DNA of 53,707 bases. Source: RGIG3009 sp045630285 (GTDB lineage: Bacteria; Bacillota; Clostridia; Oscillospirales; Acutalibacteraceae). Within the stretch, counting starts at the first letter, position 1. Each line of letters starts with the position of its first letter. The position numbers were made by a program, and so were the translations under genes. The DNA lies in contig JAZQSX010000023.1 of the NCBI GenBank assembly GCA_045630285.1, positions 1 through 53,707 of the forward strand, in the 5' to 3' direction. The notes beneath the pieces are model-generated. The model was not told where the DNA came from. It saw nothing but the letters and a program-made list of their open reading frames with translations, and did no database searches. Positions 15,233-24,595 of the stretch are shown here, piece by piece.

Positions 15233-18200
15233 TGGTATACCGTGTATTTGTAGAAAAGAAGCGTGAATTGGCGAACGAAGCGAAGGCACTTCTCGCTGAT
15301 GTCAACGGCCTGTTGGGTATTACCTCGTTGACTGACGTGCGTGTTATCAACCGCTACGATGCGGAAAACATTTCGGAAGAGCTGTTTGCCCGTGCGAAAA
15401 GCACCGTGTTTTCCGAGCCGCAGCTGGATATCGTTTCCGAAGAGGTCGATCTCGCAGGTGCTGCCGTGTTTGCGGTGGAGTTTCTGCCGGGTCAGTTTGA
15501 CCAGCGTGCGGATTCAGCGGCACAGTGCATTCAAATTCTGTCGCAGGGCGACCGTCCCACGGTTGCTACTGCCAAGGTGTATGCGCTGTACGGCGAGCTG
15601 ACCGAGGCGGAAATTGCCGAGATTAAAAAATATGTTATCAACCCGGTGGAAGCCCGTGAGGCCGCTTTGGAAAAGCCGCAAACGCTGGCACGGGAGTATA
15701 CCGTTCCTACCGAGGTGCAGACGCTCGACGGATTTATCGAGTTGGATCGTGCGGGTCTGGAGCAGTTTGTTGCCTCGTACGGTTTGGCAATGGATGCAGA
15801 TGATATTGCGTTCTGTCAGGAATACTTCCGCTCGGAGAAGCGGGACCCCACCATTACCGAGATCCGTATGATCGACACCTATTGGTCGGATCACTGCCGT
15901 CACACCACCTTCTTAACGGTGATCGACGACGTGAAGTTTGAAGATGAGCTGCTGCAGTCGGCGTATGAAGACTATATCGCCGTTCGTAAGGAGCTGGGCC
16001 GCACCAAGCCGATCTGCCTGATGGATCTGGCAACGGTAGCGGTGAAATGGCTGCGCAAAAACGGCAAGCTGGATAAGCTGGACGAATCGGAGGAGATCAA
16101 CGCCTGCACGGTGAAGATCGAGATTGAGGTCGACGGCAAGCCCGAGCCGTGGCTGCTGCTTTTCAAGAATGAGACGCATAACCACCCCACCGAGATCGAA
16201 CCGTTTGGTGGTGCGGCAACCTGCATCGGCGGTGCGATCCGCGACCCGCTGTCCGGCCGTTCGTATGTGTACGGTGCGATGCGTGTGACGGGTGCGGCGG
16301 ATCCGCTCAAGCCTGTTTCCGAGACGATTCCCGGCAAATTGCCGCAACGTAAGATCGTGACCACAGCGGCCGCCGGTTATTCCTCCTATGGCAACCAGAT
16401 CGGTCTGGCGACCGGTATTGTTGATGAGTTGTATCACGACGGCTATGCGGCGAAGCGCATGGAGATCGGCGCTGTGGTAGCGGCGGCTCCGGCGGCGAAC
16501 GTGCGTCGTGAGCGTCCTGATCCGGGCGATATTGTTATTTTGCTCGGTGGCAGCACCGGCCGTGACGGTATCGGTGGCGCAACGGGCTCTTCCAAGGCGC
16601 ACAACGCTCATTCGGTGGAGACCTGCGGTGCCGAAGTGCAAAAAGGTAACGCTCCTGAGGAACGCAAGCTGCAGCGCTTGTTCCGCAACCCGACGGCGTG
16701 CCGTATGATCAAACGGTGCAACGATTTTGGCGCCGGCGGCGTGTCGGTTGCGATCGGCGAGCTGGCAGACGGTCTGGAAATCGACCTGAATGCCGTACCG
16801 AAGAAGTATGAAGGCTTGGACGGCACGGAGTTGGCTATCAGCGAGTCGCAGGAGCGTATGGCGGTGGTCGTGGAGGCGCAGGACGTCGACGGTTTCCTTG
16901 CGCTGGCTGCGGAGGAAAATCTGCAAGCTTGTCCGGTGGCGGTGGTGCGTGCCGAGCCCCGTTTGGTGATGAACTGGAACGGAAAACGCATTGTGGACAT
17001 CAGCCGTGAGTTCCTCAATTCCAACGGTGCTGAGAAGCACATTGTGATCACGCCGGAGAAGCCGACGATGCCACATCGTGAGGTGTCCGGCAGCTTTACG
17101 GAAAACTATACCGCTTTGGCGGCAGACCTCAACGTGTGTTCCAAGCGTGGTCTGTCCGAGCGTTTTGACTCCACCATTGGTGCCGGCACGGTGCTGATGC
17201 CGTTCGGCGGTAAGAATCAGCTCACCCCGATCCAGGCCATGGTGCAGAAGGTGTCGGTCGAAAAGGGCCACACCAACGATTGTTCGTTTATGTCCTGGGG
17301 TTACAACCCCTTCGTAGCGGAGCAGAGTCCGTACCACGGTGCCTATCTCGCCGTGGTGGAGTCGGTCAGCAAGCTGATCGCCTCGGGTGCTTCGTTTGAG
17401 GACGTTTATCTGACCTTCCAGGAGTATTTTGAGCGTCCCGGTAAGGACGGCAAGCGCTGGGGCAAGCCGCTGGCGGCACTGCTCGGCGCCTTCCGTGCCC
17501 AACGAGAGCTGGGAATCGGCTCGATTGGCGGTAAGGACTCGATGAGCGGCTCGTTCGAGGATCTCGACGTTCCGCCGACGCTGGTGTCCTTTGCCGTCAC
17601 CACCGGTAAGACCGACGAGGTCGTGTCTCCCGAGTTTAAGAAGGCGGGCAACCGCGTGGTGTGCCTGTGCCCCGAATATGACGAAAACGGCTTGCCCAAA
17701 ACGAAGTCTCTGCTGGCAACCTTTGATAAGGTCACCGCACTGCTGCGCAGCGGCAAGGCGGTCGCCTGCTACACGCCGGGTCACGGTGGTATCGGCGAAG
17801 CGGTTATGAAGATGTGCTTCGGTAACGGCCTTGGTTTCCGCTATGCGGACACGATGTGCCCGAAATGCATTTTCGGTTACAACTACGGTAGCTTCCTCCT
17901 GGAAGTTGCAGAAGAAATCGAAGGCGCACGGACGGTTGGTGCAGTGACCGATGATGGATGCATCTCGTTTGGTGAGGAAAGCCTCAAGCTGGCAGATCTG
18001 CTCGGCATTTATGAAAACAAGCTGGAAAGCGTGTATAGCTGCAATATCTCGCAGGGTAACGGCCCGATGGAGACCTTCAGTTACGAAGCAGCCGAGCGGG
18101 TATCTCCCGCCATTAAGGTAGCAAAGCCGAAGGTACTGATCCCTGCGTTCCCCGGAACCAACTGCGAATACGACAGCGCCAAAGCGATGCGTGATGCCGG

Positions 18201-18921
18201 TGCCGATCCCGAAATTGTGGTGATCAAAAACCTGACGGCTGCAGGCATTCAGGCAAGTGTGGAGGAGTTTGCACAGAAGCTGAAGACGTCTCAAATGGTG
18301 TTCATTACCGGCGGTTTCTCCGGCGGTGAAGAGCCGGACGGCAGCGGCAAGTTTATCACGGCGTTCTTCCGCAATGCCGCTGTCAAGGAGGGCGTGACCG
18401 ATCTGCTGGATAACCGTGACGGCTTGATGTGCGGTATCTGCAACGGTTTCCAGGCGCTGATCAAGCTGGGTCTGGTGCCGTACGGCAAGATCATCGACAC
18501 CGACGAGACCTGCCCGACGCTTACCTTTAACACTATTGCCCGTCACCAATCCCGTATCGTGCGCACTCGTGTGGCGTCGAACAAGTCGCCGTGGCTGGCG
18601 CTTACCAACGTGGGCGACGTGTATAACGTGCCGATCTCGCACGGCGAGGGTCGTTTCCTTGCCGACGAAGCGTTGATCCGCCAGTTGGCGGCAAACGGTC
18701 AGATTGCAACGCAATATGTGGACGAGTGCGGCAAGGCAACAGCAGATATTCACTTTAATCCGAACGATTCGATGTTTGCGATTGAGGGTATTACCTCGCC
18801 CGACGGCCGTGTATTCGGTAAAATGGGCCACAGTGAGCGTATCGGCTCGGGCTTGTACCGCAATGTTCCGGGCGATTATGAGATCCGTATGTTTGAAGCG
18901 GCTGTAAAATATTACCGCTGA
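15232..18921 (+). CDS. purL: FGAM synthase, single-chain clostridial type (PurL with fused PurQ-like glutaminase)
   Basis: 1229 residues. Converts FGAR to FGAM using glutamine and ATP. Domains: N-terminal PurS-like region (1-150), linker, two AIR-synthetase-like halves with 'SDHCRHTTF' and 'NETHNHPTEIEPFGGAATCIGG', then a class I glutaminase from about residue 965 ('FPGTNCEYDSAKAMRDAGAD') with nucleophile C1070 in 'GICNGFQ'. The single-chain form means separate purS and purQ are not needed. ATG at 15232 overlaps the purD stop. The C-terminus is followed after 22 bases by glyA. Confidence 0.96.
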   Translation: MVYRVFVEKKRELANEAKALLADVNGLLGITSLTDVRVINRYDAENISEELFARAKSTVFSEPQLDIVSEEVDLAGAAVFAVEFLPGQFDQRADSAAQCIQILSQGDRPTVATAKVYALYGELTEAEIAEIKKYVINPVEAREAALEKPQTLAREYTVPTEVQTLDGFIELDRAGLEQFVASYGLAMDADDIAFCQEYFRSEKRDPTITEIRMIDTYWSDHCRHTTFLTVIDDVKFEDELLQSAYEDYIAVRKELGRTKPICLMDLATVAVKWLRKNGKLDKLDESEEINACTVKIEIEVDGKPEPWLLLFKNETHNHPTEIEPFGGAATCIGGAIRDPLSGRSYVYGAMRVTGAADPLKPVSETIPGKLPQRKIVTTAAAGYSSYGNQIGLATGIVDELYHDGYAAKRMEIGAVVAAAPAANVRRERPDPGDIVILLGGSTGRDGIGGATGSSKAHNAHSVETCGAEVQKGNAPEERKLQRLFRNPTACRMIKRCNDFGAGGVSVAIGELADGLEIDLNAVPKKYEGLDGTELAISESQERMAVVVEAQDVDGFLALAAEENLQACPVAVVRAEPRLVMNWNGKRIVDISREFLNSNGAEKHIVITPEKPTMPHREVSGSFTENYTALAADLNVCSKRGLSERFDSTIGAGTVLMPFGGKNQLTPIQAMVQKVSVEKGHTNDCSFMSWGYNPFVAEQSPYHGAYLAVVESVSKLIASGASFEDVYLTFQEYFERPGKDGKRWGKPLAALLGAFRAQRELGIGSIGGKDSMSGSFEDLDVPPTLVSFAVTTGKTDEVVSPEFKKAGNRVVCLCPEYDENGLPKTKSLLATFDKVTALLRSGKAVACYTPGHGGIGEAVMKMCFGNGLGFRYADTMCPKCIFGYNYGSFLLEVAEEIEGARTVGAVTDDGCISFGEESLKLADLLGIYENKLESVYSCNISQGNGPMETFSYEAAERVSPAIKVAKPKVLIPAFPGTNCEYDSAKAMRDAGADPEIVVIKNLTAAGIQASVEEFAQKLKTSQMVFITGGFSGGEEPDGSGKFITAFFRNAAVKEGVTDLLDNRDGLMCGICNGFQALIKLGLVPYGKIIDTDETCPTLTFNTIARHQSRIVRTRVASNKSPWLALTNVGDVYNVPISHGEGRFLADEALIRQLAANGQIATQYVDECGKATADIHFNPNDSMFAIEGITSPDGRVFGKMGHSERIGSGLYRNVPGDYEIRMFEAAVKYYR

Positions 18922-18943
18922 TAGGTTTGGGAGGAAGAAAGCC

Positions 18944-20179
18944 ATGAATTTTTTTGAAGAGTTAAAAGCGTATGATCCGGCGGTTGCCGATGCCTGCCAT
19001 CTGGAGCTGGAGCGCCAGCAGCACAATATTGAACTGATTGCTTCGGAAAATATTGTTTCCAAGGCGGTTTTGCTGGCTGCCGGCGGCGTATTGACGAACA
19101 AATACGCCGAGGGCTATCCCGGCAAGCGCTACTACGGCGGTTGCCAGTGCGTGGATATTGTGGAAGACATTGCCCGTGAGCGTGCGAAGCAGCTGTTTGG
19201 TGCTGAGCATGCTAACGTTCAGCCGCACAGTGGTGCCAACGCCAACCTGGCAGTGTTTTTTGCATTGCTGCAGCCTGGCGACACGGTGATGGGTATGAAT
19301 CTTCAGCAGGGCGGTCATCTGTCCCATGGTTCTCCCGTCAATATCTCGGGTAAATATTTCAACATCGTGCCCTACGGCGTTAGTGAAGATACCGAGATGA
19401 TTGATTACGATGAGATGCGCCGCATCGCTTTGGAATGCAAACCGAAGCTGATCGTGGTTGGTGCCAGTGCGTATTCCCGTGTGATCGATTTCCCTCGTTG
19501 CCGTGAGATTGCGGATGAGGTCGGCGCTTACCTTATGGTGGATATGGCGCATATTGCGGGTTTGATCGCTGCGGGCGTGCACCCGTCTCCCGTGCCGTAT
19601 GCGGACGTGGTAACCACCACGACGCACAAGACGCTGCGCGGTCCCCGTGGCGGTATGATTCTCTGCCGTGAGGCGCTGGCAAAGCAGATCGACAAAGCGG
19701 TATTTCCCGGCACACAGGGTGGCCCGCTGATGCACATTATCGCTGCCAAGGCAGTAGCGCTTGGTGAGGCACTGACCGAGGAGTTCCGCACGTATCAGCA
19801 GCAGGTCGTCAAGAATGCGGCGGCACTGTGTGACGGCTTGACCAAGCGTGGCTTGAAGGTCGTCTCCGGCGGTACCGATAACCATTTGATCCTGCTCAAG
19901 CTGCTGGATACCGGCGTAACCGGTAAGGAACTGGAGCATCGGTTGGATGAGGTACACATTACGGCGAATAAAAACACCATTCCCAACGATCCTCAGAGCC
20001 CGTTCGTGACCAGCGGTCTGCGTCTGGGAAGCCCGGCGGTTACGACCCGTGGCTTCGGCGAAGCGGAAATGGAGCTGATCGCCGGCTGGATCTATGACAC
20101 CATTTATGATTTTGAGAACAGTCGTGAGCGCATCAGCCGCGAGGTTCAGGCGCTCTGCGAGAAGTTCCCGATTTATTAA
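18944..20179 (+). CDS. glyA: serine hydroxymethyltransferase
   Basis: 411 residues. PLP enzyme that splits serine into glycine and 5,10-methylene-THF. N-terminal 'LELERQQHNIELIASENI', 'KYAEGYPGKRYYGGC', and the PLP lysine K229 in 'TTTHKTLRGPRGG'. Glycine feeds PurD, and the one-carbon unit feeds the folate pool used by PurN and PurH, which explains its place in the pur operon. ATG at 18944 with GGGAGG upstream. Confidence 0.97.
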   Translation: MNFFEELKAYDPAVADACHLELERQQHNIELIASENIVSKAVLLAAGGVLTNKYAEGYPGKRYYGGCQCVDIVEDIARERAKQLFGAEHANVQPHSGANANLAVFFALLQPGDTVMGMNLQQGGHLSHGSPVNISGKYFNIVPYGVSEDTEMIDYDEMRRIALECKPKLIVVGASAYSRVIDFPRCREIADEVGAYLMVDMAHIAGLIAAGVHPSPVPYADVVTTTTHKTLRGPRGGMILCREALAKQIDKAVFPGTQGGPLMHIIAAKAVALGEALTEEFRTYQQQVVKNAAALCDGLTKRGLKVVSGGTDNHLILLKLLDTGVTGKELEHRLDEVHITANKNTIPNDPQSPFVTSGLRLGSPAVTTRGFGEAEMELIAGWIYDTIYDFENSRERISREVQALCEKFPIY

Positions 20180-20196
20180 AAAAGGAAGTGGCAGAT

Positions 20197-21873
20197 ATGG
20201 CCTATTTGTCCGATATTGAAATTGCTCAGGCGTGTGAAATGAAGCCCATTGCCGCTATTGCTGAAGCGGCGAAGATCGACAAGAAATATTGGGAGCCGTA
20301 CGGCACTTATAAAGCAAAGATCGATCCGGCGTTGCTGAAGGAAACCGATCGTGAAAACGGCAAGCTCATTCTTGTGACGGCGATCACTCCTACGCCGGCT
20401 GGTGAAGGCAAGACGACCACGACGATCGGCCTGGCTGACGGCCTGCGCCGCATCGGCAAGGACGTTACGGTGGCTCTGCGTGAGCCGTCGCTCGGCCCGG
20501 TGTTCGGTGTCAAGGGCGGTGCCGCAGGCGGCGGTTATGCTCAGGTTGTCCCGATGGAGGATATTAACCTGCACTTTACCGGTGATTTCCACGCTATCGG
20601 TGCGGCGAACAACCTGCTGGCGGCGATGCTGGATAATCACATTCAGCAAGGTAATAAACTGGGCATCGACGTGCGCAAGATCACGTGGAAGCGCTGCGTG
20701 GATATGAACGATCGCCAGCTGCGTTTTGTCATTGACGGTATGGGCGGCAAGGCGAACGGCGTGCCCCGTGAGGACGGCTTTGACATTACCGTGGCGAGCG
20801 AGATTATGGCGGTGCTGTGTCTGGCGGATTCTATCACCGACCTGAAAGAACGCCTGTCCCGCATTATTGTCGGTTATACCTTCGATGATCGCCCGGTCAC
20901 CTGCGGCGAACTGAAGGCTGCAGGTGCGATGACCGCTCTGCTGAAGGATGCGATCAAACCGAACCTGGTGCAGACCTTGGAGGGCACGCCGGCGTTCGTG
21001 CACGGCGGACCGTTTGCCAACATTGCCCATGGCTGTAACTCCGTTATGGCGACCCGCCTTGCGCTGAAAATGGGCGATTATACCGTGACTGAGGCAGGTT
21101 TCGGTGCGGATCTCGGTGCCGAGAAATTCCTCGACATCAAGTGCCGCATGGCGGGTCTGACGCCGGATGCGGTGGTGATCGTTGCCACCGTCCGTGCACT
21201 GAAGATGCATGGCGGTTTGGCAAAGAACCAGCTTGGCGAGGAGGACCTCGGTGCACTGGAGCGTGGTATTCCGAACCTGCTCCGTCACGTATCCAATATT
21301 AAAAACGTGTATCAGCTTCCCTGCGTGGTAGCGGTCAACCGTTTCCCGACCGATACCGATGCGGAGATCGATTTTATCATCAAAAAATGCCGTGAGCTCG
21401 GCGTCAATACCGTGTTGTCCACCGTGTGGGCAGAAGGCGGCAAGGGTGGCGAGGAGCTTGCTCGTGAAGTGGTGCGTCTGTGCGAAGAGGAGCAGGGCAA
21501 TTTCACCTTCTCCTACGAACTGGACGTCACGATTGAGGACAAGATCACGGCAGTTGTGCAGAAGGTGTACGGCGGTGACGGTATTACCGTGATGCCTGCC
21601 GCCAAGAAGCAGATTGCCCAGCTTACCGCACTTGGCTTTGACAAATTGCCTGTTTGCATTGCCAAAACGCAGTACAGCTTTTCGGACGACCCGACCAAGC
21701 TTGGTGCACCGGAAGGCTTCACCGTGACGGTGAAGAACGTCAAGGTATCGGCGGGCGCCGGTTTCTTGGTTGTGTTGACGGGTGATATTTTGACGATGCC
21801 CGGTCTGCCGAAGGTTCCTGCTGCCGAGGCGATCGACGTCGACGAGGACGGCCGTATTATCGGCCTGTTCTAA
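20197..21873 (+). CDS. fhs: formate-tetrahydrofolate ligase
   Basis: 558 residues. Makes 10-formyl-THF from formate, THF and ATP. P-loop 'TPTPAGEGKTTTTIGLADGL', 'REPSLGPVFGVKGGAAGGGY', 'NRFPTDTDAEID', all typical. Common in Clostridia, where it links formate to folate. The start is the ATG at 20197, served by AAGGAAGTGG; a GTG at 20188 lies inside that ribosome site and is rejected. As the last biosynthetic gene of the unit it supplies the donor for PurN and PurH, the same cofactor whose shortage the ZTP riboswitch reports. Confidence 0.97.
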   Translation: MAYLSDIEIAQACEMKPIAAIAEAAKIDKKYWEPYGTYKAKIDPALLKETDRENGKLILVTAITPTPAGEGKTTTTIGLADGLRRIGKDVTVALREPSLGPVFGVKGGAAGGGYAQVVPMEDINLHFTGDFHAIGAANNLLAAMLDNHIQQGNKLGIDVRKITWKRCVDMNDRQLRFVIDGMGGKANGVPREDGFDITVASEIMAVLCLADSITDLKERLSRIIVGYTFDDRPVTCGELKAAGAMTALLKDAIKPNLVQTLEGTPAFVHGGPFANIAHGCNSVMATRLALKMGDYTVTEAGFGADLGAEKFLDIKCRMAGLTPDAVVIVATVRALKMHGGLAKNQLGEEDLGALERGIPNLLRHVSNIKNVYQLPCVVAVNRFPTDTDAEIDFIIKKCRELGVNTVLSTVWAEGGKGGEELAREVVRLCEEEQGNFTFSYELDVTIEDKITAVVQKVYGGDGITVMPAAKKQIAQLTALGFDKLPVCIAKTQYSFSDDPTKLGAPEGFTVTVKNVKVSAGAGFLVVLTGDILTMPGLPKVPAAEAIDVDEDGRIIGLF

Positions 21874-21904
21874 GCGATGCTGAATAGTTGCAGGAGATGA
21901 TCGT

Positions 21905-24274
21905 GTGAGCTCATTGCGTCAACATCGCCATTCAGAGGCGGTACGGTATGAAATCTCCGTACCGCCTGCTTATGCGTGGAATCGATCGACGAGGGAGGAC
22001 GCCCCTCGTTATCAGCGGGGCGAGGACGGGTATTGGTACGATCCGACTGCCGTAGAATCCGATACAGTCTTGATCAGCTGTGTGGGTGACCTTATGGCAG
22101 AACCGAGAATGACAAACGCCTGCCGTTATGGTGATGCGTATTTCTTTCATCCACTGTTCCGCCACGTGCGGGAGATTTTGCGCTCCTCGGATTTTGCCAT
22201 TGCCAATCTGGAAACGACGTTGAGCGAACGCACGCCCTATGCGGGCGAGTACCATTGTATCGCGGGGAAATACCACTGCAATGCTCCTGCGTGTTATTTG
22301 GACGCTGTGCGTTATGCGGGTTTTGATGCGTTGATCACAGCGAACAATCACAACTGCGATTCGGGTGTCGAGGGCCTGTGGGACACGCTGCGTGCGGTGG
22401 ACGATCACGGGTTTATGCGTACCGGTTCCTTTTTACCATCCGAGACCGAGCGTGTTTTGCTGGTCAAGGTTGGGGGCATCCGTCTGGCGATTTTGGGCTA
22501 CGGCAATCGGTATAACGGGTTGGATGAACGGCATTTTACCAAGGAAGGCATTGATACGTGCCTGAATTGGTTCAGTCGGGACGTCTGCCTGCGTGACGTG
22601 GCGTATGCCCGGGAGAACGGTGCTGAGTTTGTGCTGTGTTATCAGCATTGGGGCTGTGATTACGATGAACAGCCGAATGAGCAGCAATATCGTATTTTAG
22701 AGGAATTAAAAGGCTGTGGTGTCGACTATATTGTCGGTAGTCATACTCATTGCTTGCAGGAGCACACCACCGCGAAGGCGGAAGATGGTCGGGAGATCCC
22801 CATGATCTTTTCCATGGGCAATTTTGTGACCAATGAGCGCCGTGAGCTGTGCCGACATACCGGAATTCTACAGCTTGTCCTTTCCAAAAAAGACGGGCAC
22901 ATCATCGTGGAAGAACAACTGATCCCGTGTTATGTGTTTGATGAGTTCGGCACGGGTCACTTCTGTGTCGTACCCACTGACGGACGGCTCAACGGCGGTT
23001 ACACACACGAGCGAATGGAGGCAGTTAACGCCTATATTCGCGGTCGTGTCGGTGAATCGCTCGCTTTTGCACCGACCCGTGAGGTCAAGCTGTCGACACT
23101 GTGCGAAGCAATGTGGCTGCCGTGTCCCGAGGGACGGGAAAACCGTCCCGTTACCAAGCTGTGTACGCAATCGGGAACGCTGTGCCGTGGTGCGGTGTAT
23201 TTTGCGTTTGGTGAGCAAACTCTTGCCGACCGTCGCCGCTTGGTTGCGGCGGAGGTTGCGGCTATTGTCAGCCGCGAGCCGATCGCCGATCTACCGTGCT
23301 TACTCACGGATGACGTAACCGCTGCCTATCGTGCGGCACATGCGGTCGTTCGCCCAATGGGCGATGCGGCACGAGCGGTACTGGTTGCCGGCGCTAAGGG
23401 GAAGACGGTTGCACGGGAGACGATTGCCCGTGTACTGCGTACGCTTGGTGGGGTGCTGACCCCACAGGATGCGGAGCACATGGATCTGTGTCTGTGGCAG
23501 GACACGCATCCGTATCACCGGTATATCGTGTCGGAACTTCGTGACGGGTATCCGCTGAGTGCGACCGAAGCGGTGGCGTTGTATCGTCCCGACGTGTTGG
23601 TGCTGACGGCCGCTCCGTGTGAGGCAGAGGCGTTGATAAACGGTCTGCCCGACGGCAGTGCGGTTGTATATAATGCGGCCGATGCTGCGCTTGTCCGTGC
23701 GGTGGAGAAGAGCGATCGAGAAGCGATCCTACGGATTCCGTACGGGGATGTGACGGCGGATTGCCCGTCGTTACCGTTTGCGTATTTGTCCCGTTACACG
23801 GCGGCAGCGCTCGCCGTGGGGAACTATGAAGGTGTCGAGGATGCGGCCATGCGTTCTGCCATTTCCTCGTATGCAGCGCCCGGATTCGCACAGGCGATCG
23901 TGCCGACGGACGGTGTGACGCTCGTGCTAAATACGGCGTGTCACACCGAGGCGGAGGCTTGCTCGGTCTTGCGTGCCGCACCGGAGGAAGGACGCCGCAT
24001 TGCCGTGCTGGCGGCTCCTTCGCACGGCGAGTACACGAAGTCGTTTGCCCCGGCGTTGGCAGCTTGGAATCCGACGCAGGTGCTCACGTTGTACGATGTG
24101 GGCGTGGAAAATGCGGTAATCTGCGAGGATGTCGCAGCGTTGGAGATCGCCCTGACGGAGGCGGTGCGTGACGGCGACGTGATCGTCATCAACGGTGGCC
24201 GTGCGGCACAGCTGTGTGAAGTTGTTCGACGGGTGTTCGGTGTTACCGATGGGTTTATTCCCGGCGCCTCGTAA
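21905..24274 (+). CDS. CapA-like metallophosphatase fused to a Mur-ligase-like region
   Basis: 789 residues, no signal peptide or membrane segment. Residues about 52-345 match the CapA/PgsA-like metallophosphatase family: 'ISCVGDLMAEPRM', 'NLETTLSE', 'ITANNHNCDSG', 'CYQHWGCDYDEQP', 'GSHTHCLQ', 'FSMGNFV'. From about residue 425, 'GTLCRGAVYFAFGEQTL' resembles the UDP-binding N-terminus of MurE/MurF, 'VAGAKGKTVARETIARVL' (495-512) is the Mur-type ATP loop, and the rest resembles central and C-terminal ligase domains, though diverged. Poly-gamma-glutamate synthesis uses a Mur-ligase-like CapB with CapA, so the pairing of these folds in one chain is suggestive, but function is unproven. GTG start at 21905 with AGGAG at 21892-21896. 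It follows fhs by 31 bases and may be co-transcribed. Confidence 0.75.
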   Translation: MSSLRQHRHSEAVRYEISVPPAYAWNRSTREDAPRYQRGEDGYWYDPTAVESDTVLISCVGDLMAEPRMTNACRYGDAYFFHPLFRHVREILRSSDFAIANLETTLSERTPYAGEYHCIAGKYHCNAPACYLDAVRYAGFDALITANNHNCDSGVEGLWDTLRAVDDHGFMRTGSFLPSETERVLLVKVGGIRLAILGYGNRYNGLDERHFTKEGIDTCLNWFSRDVCLRDVAYARENGAEFVLCYQHWGCDYDEQPNEQQYRILEELKGCGVDYIVGSHTHCLQEHTTAKAEDGREIPMIFSMGNFVTNERRELCRHTGILQLVLSKKDGHIIVEEQLIPCYVFDEFGTGHFCVVPTDGRLNGGYTHERMEAVNAYIRGRVGESLAFAPTREVKLSTLCEAMWLPCPEGRENRPVTKLCTQSGTLCRGAVYFAFGEQTLADRRRLVAAEVAAIVSREPIADLPCLLTDDVTAAYRAAHAVVRPMGDAARAVLVAGAKGKTVARETIARVLRTLGGVLTPQDAEHMDLCLWQDTHPYHRYIVSELRDGYPLSATEAVALYRPDVLVLTAAPCEAEALINGLPDGSAVVYNAADAALVRAVEKSDREAILRIPYGDVTADCPSLPFAYLSRYTAAALAVGNYEGVEDAAMRSAISSYAAPGFAQAIVPTDGVTLVLNTACHTEAEACSVLRAAPEEGRRIAVLAAPSHGEYTKSFAPALAAWNPTQVLTLYDVGVENAVICEDVAALEIALTEAVRDGDVIVINGGRAAQLCEVVRRVFGVTDGFIPGAS

Positions 24275-24295
24275 AAGTCGGTTTTAACACTGGGG

Positions 24296-24324
24296 TTGAC
24301 AACGGCCGAAGTGTGTGTTAAAAT
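24296..24324 (+). promoter_or_regulatory. lysine operon promoter
   Basis: TTGACA (24296-24301), 17-base spacer, TAAAAT (24319-24324). It lies 22 bases after the preceding stop codon and just upstream of the lysine riboswitch. Confidence 0.87.
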
Positions 24325-24345
24325 ACAGGAAATTACATACTGAAT

Positions 24346-24507
24346 GATAGAGGCGCACTTAGCAAAGAGTACCGTGTTACAGTCGAAGGACGGTTGCCAA
24401 AGCCACAGGGGAAAGGTGCGAGTGCCGAAGCGGATGTCGTGGCGGGCATTTTGGCTGGCAACACAGGAAACACCTGTGCTGTTGTCGCAGCAATGCGGAG
24501 GGCTATC
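24346..24507 (+). ncRNA. lysine riboswitch (L box) aptamer
   Basis: P1 pairs GATAG (24346-24350) with CTATC (24503-24507). The 5' core 'GAGGCGCACTTAGCAAAGAG' (24350-24369), then GTACC, GAAGGACGG, GGGGAAAGGTGCGAGTGCCGA and, near the 3' end, GCAGCAATGCGGAGGG are L-box consensus elements in the correct order. A stem ACAGG/CCTGT (within 24471-24478/24480-24490) forms a peripheral arm. It lies directly before dapA, the first lysine-pathway gene here. Bound lysine should stabilise P1 and lower expression. Confidence 0.9.
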
Positions 24508-24538
24508 GTATTTCAGAGATCCTTTTGGATTATTTTGG

Positions 24539-24574
24539 GATAGCCGTCGTTTTGCACGTCGGCTATCTTTTTTT
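24539..24574 (+). terminator. lysine riboswitch terminator
   Basis: The stem GATAGCCG (24539-24546) with CGGCTATC (24560-24567) is followed by seven T. GGCTATC (24501-24507), which includes the 3' strand of aptamer P1, can instead pair with GATAGCC (24539-24545) as antiterminator. P1, antiterminator and terminator are therefore mutually exclusive. The rest of the 321-base gap between coding regions is promoter, aptamer and the dapA ribosome site. Confidence 0.92.
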
Positions 24575-24595
24575 AGTCAAAAGGGGAGTATTTCG

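Noticed and set aside
18922..18943. Possible THF or glycine riboswitch before glyA
   Set aside because: Only 22 bases separate purL and glyA, which hold just a ribosome site.
15913..19101. A 1062-codon open frame on the minus strand opposite purL and the start of glyA
   Set aside because: It is opposite strongly conserved genes, has low-complexity His/Arg/Leu-rich translation typical of antisense frames in GC-rich coding DNA, and no family resemblance.
24344..24595. Extended N-terminus of DapA or a small peptide from an ATG at 24344
   Set aside because: The region is the lysine riboswitch; no ribosome site precedes that ATG.
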